From: Coenobita brevimanus
Taxonomy: Eukaryota; Arthropoda; Malacostraca; Decapoda; Coenobitidae
Reading direction: 5' to 3'
Assembly: GCA_032717465.1 (NCBI GenBank)
Contig: JAVRFU010003718.1
Coordinates: 1,682,856 to 1,746,855, forward strand
Length of the DNA: 64,000 nucleotides
Position numbers and translations under genes: made by a program. Position 1 is the stretch's first letter; each line of letters begins with the position of its first letter. This document shows, piece by piece, positions 31,740 through 43,190 of this stretch. The notes below the pieces were generated by a model that saw only the letters and a program-made list of their open reading frames with translations, did not search any database and was not told where the DNA came from.

Positions 31740-32150
31740 AGCTCGTTCCCGCCTCCCATTGGCTGCTCAGCCCCGCGTCTTCTGGCACTGGCGGATACGC
31801 TCACGCAGGTAAACTCTGAGTGCAATTTTTCTGGGTGAGCCCATAGGGTCGGTAATACCTTCAATACTATAGGGATTTCGACCGTGTTGCGAGTTGTCTT
31901 CTGACTACTCGGTTGTGTGTCCAGGCACAGGAGGAAGAAAGTGCTATAATAACTCAACGGCAGGAGCAAGTTCCCTCATGCCATTGGCTGCCCGTGGCGC
32001 TTACGCTAGGCAGAGTCAACTTGAGAACATTTTTTTGGGTGACGCGCGTAGAGCCGCAGGTACCACTCTAAGGTAAAGGGTTTTCGACCATTTTCCGGGT
32101 TGAATTCTGACTGTTTAGTTGTTGCCGCAGACAGAGGAAGGCCGGGGGAA
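31740..32150. repeat. Two diverged ~224-bp tandem units
   Basis: CCATTGGCTGC occurs at 31757 and 31981, and both are followed by matching landmarks (GGGTGA, then a TTTCGACC segment, then TTCTGACT). The units are clearly related but well diverged. Confidence 0.6.
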
Positions 32151-32221
32151 GACAATGGTGTACATAACTGAAAATCGTCCGAGGTGGCGCTTACGTCACT
32201 ACTATTCTCAACGCCTCATTT

Positions 32222-33953
32222 CAGCATGTGGCAGAGAACCCCGAATAACCTCACAGGGCGATGGAAGCATCCTTATAGAAGTATCGTCTCCTGAAGAGAG
32301 CTTAAGATTATTGAATTTGACCTCAGCTTCTGGATCAGAGGTTTCCTGCACTCCACACAGTACATTTAATCAAAGTAAAGGAGTGATTTTTTCGCGTGAT
32401 CTCCTTCGATTCTCGGAGGCCAGGTTGTTGGAGGAACTGCAGGCTTCAGGCGTAGTGAAAGTTCAACGCCTACAGAAGAAGATCGACGGTATTTTAACCC
32501 CGACTCCAACATTGTTCCTAACATTCGACAGATTGACACTGCCTACATCTGTGAAGCTCGCTTGGCTGTCACTTCCTGTGAAGCCATGTGTGCCTACCCC
32601 AAGGCGGTGTTTCCACTGTCAGGGATATGGCCATGTCAGCAAATTTTGCCGCCGTGCACAGGCTGGACTTCCTGGTATTTGTGTTTCTTGTGGTGGATCA
32701 AGCCATTCCAACGACTGTACAGGACCTATTAAATGCTATCACTGTGGAGGTCCTCATGCTGTCTCATCAAAAAATTGTCCAAGATTCTATCCATTCGTAC
32801 ACGTGAGAGGGTTTCATTTCCTGAAGCCAAAAGGAGAGCCCACACACTCTTCTTTCAGCCGGGAATTACCTATGCTTCTGCTCTTTCTAGAACACCAATG
32901 CGACTCCCTGTATCTCAGAGGCAGCCTCGACCCACTCCAGTACCCACAACTTCCACTCACGATATGCAGAATGCTGTCCCAAAGGTTAGTACTGCAGGTA
33001 AGAATGATGTTTTCCCAACTGCTACTCTGACTGTTTCCGCTCCCACTTCGGTGACTGACGACTTGCACACTTCTGTGGTGGTGGCAGATGTCCACGTTGA
33101 TCGGACTTCTCCTGTCGTAGCCACTATGCCCGAGATTCCATCTGCACCTGGTAAACGTCACCGTTGCTCGTCAGAGTCCTCTGATTCTGAAGACCGGCCA
33201 CCTAAGGTCTCTGTTGTTGACCCTTCTGTTAACACCCCTCCTGTTCCCTCTCTTCCTAAGGTTAGGGAGCCCACTCCTCCACCTGCTTTGAAGCCTATGG
33301 CTTCGGCAGAGGTGAGTTCTGGGGCAGGCTCCTCGTCGGCTGTCCGGCCCTCACTGAGTGGGGAGGGCAGGAAGCCATCACCCTCTCGGTCTTCAGAGTC
33401 TTTAGATCCCGAGAGAGCTCGGTCGCTTGCTGCTGAGAGGTCTGACAAGGCAGAAACTGCAGCTCATGGTCCGCCTGTGAACCAGTCCCAGCCCGAAGAG
33501 GATGTTGGGCGGACCCTTAGTGCTTCGGATCCAACACTCACGATGTCACCTTCACAGGGTTCTGACCCTGTACAGTCCACTTCCACATCTGGAACTTCTA
33601 GTGGTGCCACTGGCCGCCCTGCACTACCAAGGGCTCCATCCAGGCCACCTTCCAAGCAGGCTGGTGCGCCACCTCGAAAGAGGAGTACTCTCGCTCCAAA
33701 TGAAGTGCCAAAGCTGGCTGCAGTGCAGTTGGCTGATCCTGCTACTTCCTCTCCTCACGATGATGGGGGGACGATAGCGGGGATTGCGGGGAAGAGGAAG
33801 CAGCATTTGGCTGCTTCACCTCCCTCAAATCAAAAGAAGAAGCCAACTACTATCACTAAGATGCCATTAGTGTCCTATGCTGGTGGCTCTGGGCAAGTGT
33901 CCCGTCTTCCAAAGCCGAAAGCTGGTCCTGTAGCCAGCCCTAAGAAGACATAA
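32222..33953 (+). pseudogene. I-type LINE ORF1, main part with three zinc knuckles
   Basis: Continues CGREPRITSQGDGSILIEV, an esterase/RRM-like ORF1 segment. Three knuckles follow: CFHCQGYGHVSKFC, CVSCGGSSHSNDC and CYHCGGPHAVSSKNC. A one-base frameshift near 32795 follows the third. The second frame is a long Ser/Pro-rich tail ending in SYAGGSGQVSRLPKPKAG and a stop at 33951-33953. The protein would bind the LINE RNA. The stop overlaps the first codon of ORF2 (TAACG, perhaps a decayed TAATG stop-start). Confidence 0.8.
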
Positions 33954-36900
33954 CGTTCTTAATCCTGCAGTGGAACTGTAGGGGTTTGCGAGGGAACTGG
34001 GAGGAGCTACAGCTGCTCCTTAAGGAGATGCAGCCATCCTGCATCTGTTTGCAAGAGACTATGTTAGGTGACAGTTATATTTCCCTACCAAGGGGCTATG
34101 CCGGTATCTTTTCTCCCTCTGACCCTGCAGGAGGCCATCGGGGTGGTTGTGCCATCTTCTGCCATTCTGATGTGCCCTTCACTTCAATTCCCCTGCGGTC
34201 CCCCTTACAGGCTGTGGCCATTCGGCTGCACCTGGGAAGGAGGTACACTGTGTGTAATGTATATTTGCCCCCTAGTGCTGTGATTGTTCGTGAGGATCTT
34301 GAGGGTCTGATTCACCAGCTACCTCGACCTTTTCTCCTCCTTGGTGATCTGAATGGACGACATCCCTTGTGGGGAGATGTTCTTTCTGATGCCCGGGGAA
34401 ATATGTTGGTATCGGTAGTGGAGGATATGGATCTTTGTGTCCTCAACACAGGGGACCCTACCCACCTGCATGTTCAGACGGGTACTCTTTCGGTTATCGA
34501 CCTTACTCTGTCCTCCCCTGACTGTGCCTTGGATTTTTTGTGGAGTGTCTCTAATGATCTCCATGGTAGTGATCATTACCCAGTCTGTGTTTCGACTACT
34601 GATGATCCTCCGGCCCCTCGGGTTCCCCGTTGGCGCTTAGACAGGGCAGATTGGGATCTTTTCAGTGACCTTAGTGCTACGCATTTGCCAGTGGCTTCTT
34701 TTATGTGTGTTGATAGTGCAGTGTCATATTTTACCTCCGTTCTTTACCAGGCTGGTTTGAGGGCGATTCCAAAAACAACTGGTTCGTTTGCTCGTAGGCC
34801 AGTGCCCTGGTGGAACAGTGAGTGTGCTGCAGCCCGCAAGGCCTGCAGGGCTGCGTACTCCCGATATCGAGCTCACAGGCAGAGTAATTTTTTAAAATTA
34901 CAATTTCAACGGGCTCGTGCAAAGTACCGATGGACCTTAAAGAATGCCCGACGTACTTCTTGGGCAGGATATGTATCTTCCATCAATTCCTCCACTCCTA
35001 TATCCCAGGTCTGGAAACGGGTACGTAAGATTCAGGGGAAATATTCTCCATCTTCCCCTCCTGTGCTCAAAGTTAGAGATGCCTTGCTGTCAGAAGCTAA
35101 GGAAGTAGCCACAGCCTTTGCTGTTCAGTTTTCTTCTGTCTCCGGGCGAGATCCATCTGCACCATATTTTGATGATCGTGCACGTCAGGAGAGGAGTGGG
35201 CTAAATTTTCAATCTCAGGGAGGAGAGGTATATAATGCTTTGTTTTCTCAGCGGGAGCTACAGGCTGCTTTGGCATCTTGTAAGGACACTGCTCCAGGAC
35301 ATGATGGCATCCACTATGCTATGATTCGTCATCTAAAGGAGGGAGCCTTGGGTTTTCTGTTAGATCTACTCAACAGAATTTGGGAGGAGGGTGTGGTGCC
35401 TGCTAGCTGGCGTCTGGCGATAGTCCTCCCTATCCCAAAGCCTGGGAAGGACTTGAGTGTAGTTTCTAACTATCGCCCGATATCCCTGACTTCCTGTTTG
35501 TGCAAATTGTTTGAGAAGATGGTTAATGTCTGCCTTGTTTGGTTTTTGGAGAATGGTTTTTTTTTTAACTCAGTCTCAATGTGGATTTAGAAAGATGAGA
35601 TCGACAGTTGATAGTCTTCTATGTCTTGAGTCCTCCATTTGCTCTGCTTTTGCTTCGAAGCAGCACTATGTCACGGTATTCTTTGACCTCGAGAAGGCAT
35701 ATGATACAGCTTAGAGGTAAGGGATTATGTCATCCCTATACCGTTTTGGTCTCCGTGGTCGGCTACCCCTCTTGCTCAAGAGTTTCTTATCAGAGAGGAA
35801 GTTTCAAGTGAGAGTGGGGTGTGAGCTTTATCAAATATACACTCAAGAGGAGGGTGTGCCTCAGGGTAGCGTTTTGAGTGTTACATTGTTTGCTGTTGCA
35901 ATCAATGGTATAGTTGGGGTTCTACCTCGAGAAGTACAAGGCTCCCTTTTTGTGGACGACTTCTCAATCTCCTTTGCTGCGTCCCGCATGTCTGTGGCAG
36001 AGCGTCGACTGCAGCTGGCCATAGATAAAGTCTCGGCTTGGGCTCAGGAGCGTGGCTTTCGTTTCTCTCCCTCTAAGACGACGGTTATGCATTTCTGCCG
36101 TGTTCGTGGGATGCACCCTGACCCAGATCTGTTTTTGAATGGCCAGAGGATTGCCTGTTCAGAGAAGGTTAAGTTTCTGGGCCTCACCTTTGATCCCCGC
36201 CTCACCTGGGTCCCACACCTTCAAAGGGTTAAGACATCTTGCCTTAAGGCATTAAATCTTATTAAGATTTTAGCTCATACGACCTGGGGTGCAGACAGCC
36301 ACTCCCTTCTCTTGCTCCATAAGGCTCTGGTGTTGTCCAAACTTGAGTATGGATGTGAGGTGTACTCATCAGCCACCCCTGCCCGGCTCCGTGTCTTGGA
36401 TTCTGTGCATCACGCGGGCCTTCGTTTGGCTACTGGAGCATTCCGTACCTCCCCTATCCCAAGCTTACTTGTGACTGCGGGGGAGACGGGACTGGAACTT
36501 CGACGTCAAGCCCATGTTGCTCGCTGCTGGTACAGGACCCAGCGTCTTCCACAGACGCCCACTACTGCATGTATTTTGAGTCACAGTCACCACTCTTTTT
36601 TTACTCTCCATCTTCGATTCCCCCGTCCTTTTGGCTACAGGGCGAGGGATATTTTATCTTCCTTGGATCTCCGGCATAGCCCAGTGCAGAGCATTGAGGT
36701 AAGTGAGATCCCTCCCTGGATGTTGCCTGAGGTGGAGGTTTGTTGCTTTCCAACCGCTCATAAGACTGTGACATCTGATCTGGTACTTCGCACCCAGTTT
36801 TTTGCCCATGCCACTGTGCATTCAGGATCAGTGCCAGTTTTTACTGACGGTTCCAAGTCTGATGCTGGCGTTGGATATGGGGTCGTCTTCCCTGATTTTA

Positions 36901-37661
36901 GCCAACGGGGCAGTCTTACTTCATCTGCCTCTATTTTTACAGCAGAGCTGTCTGCAATCTTGATGGCTCTGCACCTTATTTTACCGCATGAGGCTATGAA
37001 TTTTACTATTTTTAGTGACTCCAGGGCAGCTTTGTCTGCCCTCGAAAATTTTAACTCTCCCCACCCCTTGGTTCTGAAGATTTTACATAAGCTCTATTAT
37101 CATAAGCGTCGTGGCCGGAGGATTTCTTTTTGTTGGGTGCCAGCTCATGTGGGTGTTTCGGGTAATGAGCGTGCTGATGAGGTGGCGAGGTCCGCGGCAT
37201 CTCTTGTTGCTTCCCGCACACCTCTCCCTTTCAGAGATTATTTCCCACTAGTTAGGTCTGCTCTCCAAGCCTCCTGGCAGCGGGTTTGGGATTCTCTTCC
37301 TGTTCCCAACAAGCTCAGGGAGGTACAGAAAGAGGTGGGCCCCCGGACATTTATGCCATCACCACGCTAGTGGGAGGTTATCGTTTCTCGTCTCAGAATC
37401 GGCCACACACAACTGACACATAGGCATCTTTTGGTGGGGGACCCTCCCCCTTTTTGTGATGATTGTCTTGTGCCTCTGACCGTGAGGCATCTTATGGTTG
37501 AGTGCCCCAGTCTGGGGGATGCTCGCCGTCGGTGTTTCTCCAGTTTTCGCTCAGGAGACGGGTTCTACCATCTCTCCTCCCTGTTGGGAGACGAAGCATA
37601 TGTGATGGGGGGTGCAACTTTCTCCTTTCTTGAGGAGGCTGGCATTCTCAAGATGTTGTAG
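33953..37661 (+). pseudogene. I-type LINE ORF2: endonuclease, RT, RNase H
   Basis: Endonuclease: LILQWNCRGLRGNWEELQLL, CICLQET, LLLGDLNGRHPLWG, VIDLTLSSP, GSDHYPVCV. RT: GHDGIHYAMIRHLK, NYRPISLTSCLCKLFEK, FFDLEKAYDTA, GVPQGSVLSVTLF, and FVDDFSISF as the catalytic box. RNase H: VFTDGSKSDAGVGYGVVF, TAELSAILMALHLI, FSDSRAALSALENF, GNERADEVARSA, all with catalytic acids. The C-terminal CDDCLVPLTVRHLMVECP is the usual terminal Cys/His motif. Breaks: a frameshift in the T-run at about 35565, two in-frame stops at 35712-35720 just after AYDTA, and a TAG at about 37368 after RNase H. It would nick the target and reverse-transcribe the element by target-primed synthesis. It is inactive as written. Confidence 0.9.
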
Positions 37662-37856
37662 TTTTACTTTAATTTGTTTTAGTTTTGGTTGTTTTATGTC
37701 AGCGTGTTTTATATTCTTATTTTGTTTGTTTTATCGTTTTCTTTGTCTTGTATCAAGACTTTACCTTTTATTGATATTTCAATTATAATTGTTTTACGGC
37801 GGCAATGACCTTAGTTGTTACGCCGCCACGCTCAATTTCTTCAATCAATCAATCAA
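37662..37856 (+). other. 3' untranslated region and (TCAA)n tail of I-type LINE
   Basis: T-rich sequence, then a short GC hairpin-like segment (ACGGCGGCAATGACC and GTTACGCCGCCACG) and the tail TTCAATCAATCAATCAA. The GCGGC/GCCGC pairing next to the tail may be the part recognised by the RT; this is inference. Confidence 0.6.
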
Positions 37857-37870
37857 TTGTCTATCCACCC

Positions 37871-38432
37871 TGTCATATGCTTTCTCCAAATCCATGAAAG
37901 CCGCATACAACTTCTTTCCCTTTTCTAGAAACTTTTCCACTAAAGATCTAAGAATGAATATCTGATCTACACAACCTCTTCCCTTCCTAAAGCCTCCCTG
38001 TTCTTCTCCAACTAATTTCTCTGTTCTTTCTCTAACTCTGTCAATAAGTATCCTACCATACACTTTTCCTATTATACTAAGAAGACAAATGCCCCTATGA
38101 TTACCACACACTTCTTTTTCCCCTTTTCCTTTGTACAAGGGAATAATTACACCTGACTTCCAATCCTCCGGGACTCTACCTTCCTCCCAGGCCAATATGC
38201 ACATCTTCCACATCCATTCTACTACTATCTCTCCCCCATGCTTCAGCATTTCACCACACACTCCATCAATTACTGGAGCTTTCCCCAATTTAACTTTCTT
38301 CATTGCTTCCACAACTTCTACCCAACTGATTTCTTCCTGTCTTCTCACCTTCCTCCTTCTCCCAGCCATTCCCCAGCCACTTATACTCGCATTACTTCCA
38401 TCCTCTATGTTCAACAATTCCTTAAAGTGTTC
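37871..38432 (-). mobile_element. RTE subfamily 1 in U1-U2 link, 5' part
   Basis: Continuation of the copy at 29187-30285. It encodes GVCGEMLKHGGEIVVEWMWK, GNHRGICLLSIIGKVYGRIL and GGFRKGRGCVDQIF in one frame of 190 codons. It is truncated upstream of the RT at AAAGTGTTC, where Jockey sequence resumes. Confidence 0.9.
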
Positions 38433-38680
38433 AAGACAGCTGGTGATAGGACAGAGTCCCGAGGAACACCACTACTCATAGCTCTAGGAGAAAAACAGTG
38501 GCCGTCTACAACTGCAGCTATAGAACGACCAGAAAGGAAGCTTGAGATGAAGGCACAGATAGAAGAATAGAAGCCATAAGAGGGCAGTTTGGAAATTTAA
38601 AATTTATGCCAGACTCAACTAAAAGTCTTTGAGATGTCAAGTGAAATGGCAAAGCTTTCACTAAAATCCTGAAAGGATTG
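38433..38680 (-). pseudogene. Unit 2: Jockey-type LINE RT fragment
   Basis: Contains SSGVPRDSVLSP and SFAISLDISKTFS. About 350 bases of Jockey sequence that are present in units 1 and 4 are missing at the RTE junction. Confidence 0.75.
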
Positions 38681-39154
38681 GATAACACTAGAGCTTGATG
38701 CAGCAGGAGCAGGGTATGTCTGTCAGCAGCCTATCTAGTATGAGCTAGAACCTTTAAAAGGCTCACAACCTTCAGGCAAGAAGCCTTTATCTGCTTTAAA
38801 TGTGGGAACCAAATAAGACAGGCGTCACAGATGAGGCCCAAAAACCTCACTTCCATACCAGCAATCCTTTGGCCATTTAAAAACAAATCTGGGTCAGGAT
38901 GGGCCCCATGTAACTGGCAGAAGTGCACTGCAAAGGTCTCAGATGAGGAAAATCTAAAAGCCATGTTTTGGTGCCCTGGTAACAGAATGATTTATTGCAA
39001 GTTGCAGCCAGCACTCTGCCACCAACATACTGGATGCAGCAAATGAGACAGAGACATCATTCACAAAGAGGAAGCTCTTCACTCCCTCTTCTCCACAATG
39101 CCATTAATCCTTTTGACAGTTAGGGTAGTGGTGCAAAACTCACCCCCTCGATGC
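38681..39154 (-). pseudogene. Unit 2: I-type LINE RT fragment
   Basis: Contains LNGQRIAGMEVRFLGLICDA and CLKVVSLLKVLAHT. It shows the empty site (one TTAA near 38877) for the piggyBac-like MITE of unit 1. Confidence 0.8.
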
Positions 39155-39155
39155 T

Positions 39156-41489
39156 GGACAACGCAAGCTGCATCGAACAAAATCGCCCTTGATTGAGAGA
39201 AGAAACATCATAAATTAGCACATATTTTATATTCGCCAAACATTTTTATCAACATTATAAAGCACAACTATCTGAGATTACGTCAATAAAAAGTCAGGCA
39301 GAAGAAGGCATAAATAAAGGCAGGGGAAAATATAATTTAGCCAAATACCGCTCCCACACTGCAGCACGACCGTAAGGTAATTTCATGTTGTGGTACATAA
39401 AACCGATCTGAACTGTCCTATAGTAAATATTTATATATCGGAATGTAGCTGATGAAATTTCCTAAAACTCCTAATCAGCAACAATTACCATGAAACAAAT
39501 ATGTCTATGAGTAAACAAGAGAGAAGAAGGAAAGAAGAAGCATCATAAATTGGCACATAATCTATATTCGCTGAACTTTTTTATCAACACCATAGGCAAG
39601 TATAAATATTCGAGATTACGTGAATAAAAAATCAGGCAGACACAGGCTTAGATAAAGGCAGGGGAAAACATAATTTGGCAACAACTTTGGCCGCACAAAA
39701 CACCACTCCCGCACTGCAGCGCAATCATAAGATAATTTCCTATAGTGGTACGTAAAACCCACCCAAACTGCCCAACAGTAAATATTTATATACCAAAACG
39801 CCACTAATGAAATTTCCTAAAACTTTTTCTCAGTAACAATTACCATAAAACTTATATTTCTATGAGAAAACACAAAGGAAATAAAAAACATCGTAACTCA
39901 GCGCATAATGTATGTTCGCCAAATGTTTTTATCAACACCATAGGCAAGCACAACTATCAGAGATTACTATCTATCCATCTATTACCAGACGCCTCAATCC
40001 CGTTTGGGGTGGCCACAAACAAATCGCCTCCAAGTCGCCCTGTCCCCGGCCATTTCACTGCCCTGCTCCCAACTCACACCCCCCTCTCTGATATACCTCT
40101 CCACTCCATCCCTCCATCTCATCCTCGGCCTCCCCCTTCCTCTTCCCCCCTCCACCTCACTCACATACACTCTCTTCGTCAGTCTCTCACCCTCCATCCT
40201 CTACACATGGCCAAACCACCTCAGTGTGTTCCTCATAACGCTTCCTATCACATCCACATCCACACCACAACACTCCTTTATATCCTCATTCGTCAGCCTG
40301 TCTCTCCACGTGACTCCACAGGCTCCTCTTAAATAACTCATTTCCACTGCTCTCAGTCTTGACTTCTGTCCTTCCAACAATGTCCAAGCTTCACTTCCAT
40401 ACGTTAGAGTTGGTATCACAATACTGTCATGTAGTAACTTTTTCACTTCCATGCTCACTTCCCTGTTTCTTATCACTGCTTTCAAGGAACCAGCAACCTT
40501 TCTTCCCTGCTGTACCCTTTCAAGCACTTCACCCTCCAAACCTCCATCCTTACTCATCACACTACCCAAATACTTAAACGTACTCACATTTTCCAATACC
40601 TCACCATCCAACCTCGCTGTACATTCACTGACTTCACCTCTCTCAAAGACCATCACTTTACTCTTCCCTACATTCACCTTTTGGTTCCGTTTCTTACACA
40701 CTCTCCCAAACTCATCCACCAAGCCTTCCAGCTCCCCTTCGTCTTCACTCAACAACACAGTATCATCTGCAAACAACAGTACAGGGAGTTTCCAAACACT
40801 ATCCTCTCTCACCAGGGCCACTCCAACATCCACTACCCTACCTTGTAGCTTTTTTATTACCCCATCCATGTACAGATTGAACAACCATGGAGACATGACA
40901 CATCCCTCTTTCAAACCAACTTTCAAAGAGAAAAATTCACTTAGTTCACCATCCACACGCACTGCAGCCTTAGCACCATCGTGCATACTCTTCACAGCAT
41001 TCAACAACTTCCCATCTACTCCATATATTCTTAACACTTTCCACAATCCTTGTCTATCCACCCTGTCATATGCTTTCTTCAAATCCATGAAAGCCGCATA
41101 CAACTTCTTTCCCTTCTCTAGAAACTTTTCCACTAAAGATCTAAGAATGAATATCTGATCTACACAACCTCTTCGCTTCCTAAAGCCTCCCTGTTCTTCT
41201 CCAACTAATTTGTCTGTTCTTTCTCCAACTCTGTCTAAAAGTATCCTACCATACACTTTTCCTATTATACTAAGAAGACAAATGCCCCTATGATTACCAC
41301 ACACTTCTTTTAGAGATTACGAAGATAATAAAATCAAGGAAAAAGAACCAAACCAATTGTGTGGGGACAAAATGTTTAAGAAGTACGGCGAGCACGGAAA
41401 CAGGCGGGGGTTCTCCCAGCATTCAGCCAAGGCCAAGCCGTTCCACATCCTGAGTACTTGTCCGTGGTTGGATGCAGCCTGCGTCGTCC
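39156..41489. mobile_element. Unit 2: 981-bp-family inverted-repeat element, interrupted by RTE
   Basis: Ends GGACAACGCAAGCTGCATC and GATGCAGCCTGCGTCGTCC. Internal repeat units begin at 39206, 39541 and 39889 (periods 335 and 348). An RTE copy is inserted at 39968. Confidence 0.7.
39968..41311 (-). mobile_element. RTE subfamily 1, 1,344-bp insertion with 9-bp target duplication
   Basis: Flanked by AGAGATTAC (39959-39967 and 41312-41320). One frame of 367 codons (41304-40201) covers the RT from CGNHRGICLLSIIGKVYGRI through LLFADDTVLLSEDEGELEG to RRNTL-type RWFGHV, where a stop cuts the C-terminus. The 5' truncation is just upstream of GNHRG. This is one of the best preserved RT frames in the window. 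Confidence 0.9.
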
Positions 41490-42598
41490 ATTAAGGAGAG
41501 AGTTAACTGCAACAGCAAATAATGCTACACTCAAAACACTCCTCTGTGGCACATCCTCCTCCTGAGAGTACAGGGCAGAGATCAAATCACACACACACAC
41601 AGGAAACTTCCTGTCAAAGACACATTCTGAATAAAAGTGGGTAAGCAACTCCAAAGACCATAAAAATGGAGACTGGTTGGTCACCTCCTGTAGCTTGCTT
41701 GGAACAGGAAATGTGCCCCAAGCATGCTGCCAGGAGGTAGGGACTGCAGCCTTAATCAATGGGAAATAATCTCTGTTGGTGACAGGTCTAACAGACACAT
41801 CAAGAATCACTGCTGCCCTTGCTGCCTCACCTGCACAATCATTTCCCTGCGGTCCAATGTGGGCTGCTACCCAGCATGGTGGCCCACGAGGTGGAACTTT
41901 CCTCAAATTTTCAACACTAAAGGGTGAGGAGAGTTGAAATGCTTAACGGCAGACAAGGCAGCCCTGCAGTCATTAAAAATCATAAAACTAATTGCATCAA
42001 AGATGAGGATATGGTGGAGACCCAACAGAATTGCTGACAGCTTCACAGTAAAAATTAAGGCAGAGGAGGGTAGGGTGCCACTCTGGGTAAAATTACGGAA
42101 GACAACCTCAAATTCAATGCCAGCCATTAGTAAACATGGACAGACCCAGCATGAGGGCAAAATGAACTCAAAGCTGGGTGTGGATCACCACATTTGATGT
42201 TACGGACTTTGGAGCCACGATATACCAGCAAAATCTGAATTATAGTAACACCCAGAGTGGAACAACAGATGTCTCCACATCAAAGACGAGAGTGAGTGGT
42301 AGACAGATCAGTCAAGACTTCCTCTGTCTGAAAACTAAACCGGCAAGGAAATTGCGTTTGGAAGTCGTGCAAAGTGTGTTAGGCAGAACTAAAAACAGCG
42401 TCATATGTTGGTGTTTCAGGAAGCCTCTGGACTCTGCACCAGCACCTCGCTATACAGGACTGACGCTGCAGCTCCAGCCTCAATACTCCTGCATCCACAA
42501 GCAGGTCTGGGACAAGGGAGGTCCAAAAGGGTCATGTAGCCAAACAAAGGCCTGTGTGATGTAGTCCAAGGTGCATAACCAGCCAGGGGTAGCTGAAG
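41490..42598 (-). pseudogene. Unit 2: I-type LINE, RT/RNase H fragments
   Basis: Contains RSVLSVALFAVAVNSL, GPPCWVAAHIGPQGNDCAG, FTVKLSAILLGLHHIL and LHHTGLCLAT. The Gypsy insertion site near 42402 is empty (AGCGTCATATG). Confidence 0.8.
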
Positions 42599-43190
42599 GA
42601 ACTTACGGCAAAGTGCCTGCAAACTGTTACCTCCAAGAAAACAAAATCAAAATAACAAAGACCCAAACTCAAGAAGCATTCATTTTGAGATGCCTGGACA
42701 CACTGCATTTGAAAGACCGGAGGCCAGAGCCAGTAGGAAATACAAAGGGAGGCAGTTCCAGAGTTGACCTGTTGTATACTTGACGAATTGGGAGTAATGG
42801 TTAACTCTTGCAATAGAGAGCTGGACTGAGAAGGGATGAGAGTTTGTTGCTAGACGGGTACTACATGCCTGTCATAGTAGATGAGGGATGCAAGCATACA
42901 GTCCAGAGGAGCAGTGACCATTGAAGTGGCGACAAAAAAAGAGATAAAGATGCAACAGCGTGGTAAAGAGACAGAGGTTGAAGGGAGCCAGTAAGAGGAG
43001 GCGGGTTAATGAAACGAAAAACATTTGACTCCACCTTGTTCAGATGGAATGTACATGGGGAGTCTCCCCATACGTGAGAGTTGTACTCTACATTGGCGAA
43101 TAAACCCATGTAAAAGGTTAACAATTGTGCTGGAGTCAAGAAGGTACAGAGTTGGCTTAGCAAATCTAATCTTTTGGAAACAGATTTTAC
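42599..43190 (-). pseudogene. Unit 2: Jockey-type LINE C-terminal part
   Basis: Contains LLTFYMGLFANVEYNSHVWG and FRFINPPPLTGSLQPLSLYH. It ends at GATTTTAC before the RTE. Confidence 0.8.

Larger units (their letters stand above)
31185..32217. mobile_element. 1,033-bp terminal-inverted-repeat element, 4-bp duplication (Sola-like candidate)
   Basis: Terminal inverted repeats of 32 bases match at 30 positions and begin GAGGCGTTGAGAATAGTA. The flanks are ATTT on both sides (31181-31184 and 32218-32221). The interior has a minus-strand frame (31627-31439) with DDPGVPLSRKRGPQCREW and RNLGEAYVSRVS, reminiscent of an N-terminal basic block in transposon-borne proteins, but no complete transposase. 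A 4-bp duplication with GAG termini fits the Sola superfamily; this assignment is tentative. Confidence 0.7.
30286..37856 (+). mobile_element. I-type (Nimb-like) LINE, full-length, 14-bp target duplication
   Basis: TTGTCTATCCACCC at 30272-30285 is repeated at 37857-37870. The element starts CCGCTGCAGGGGTCACCTTG and ends in a (TCAA)n tail, a tail type I associate with I/Nimb elements. It contains ORF1 with CCHC knuckles and ORF2 with endonuclease, RT, RNase H and a terminal Cys/His motif. It interrupts an RTE copy. It is much better preserved than the I-LINE fragments that make up the array units, but still carries stops and frameshifts. Confidence 0.95.
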
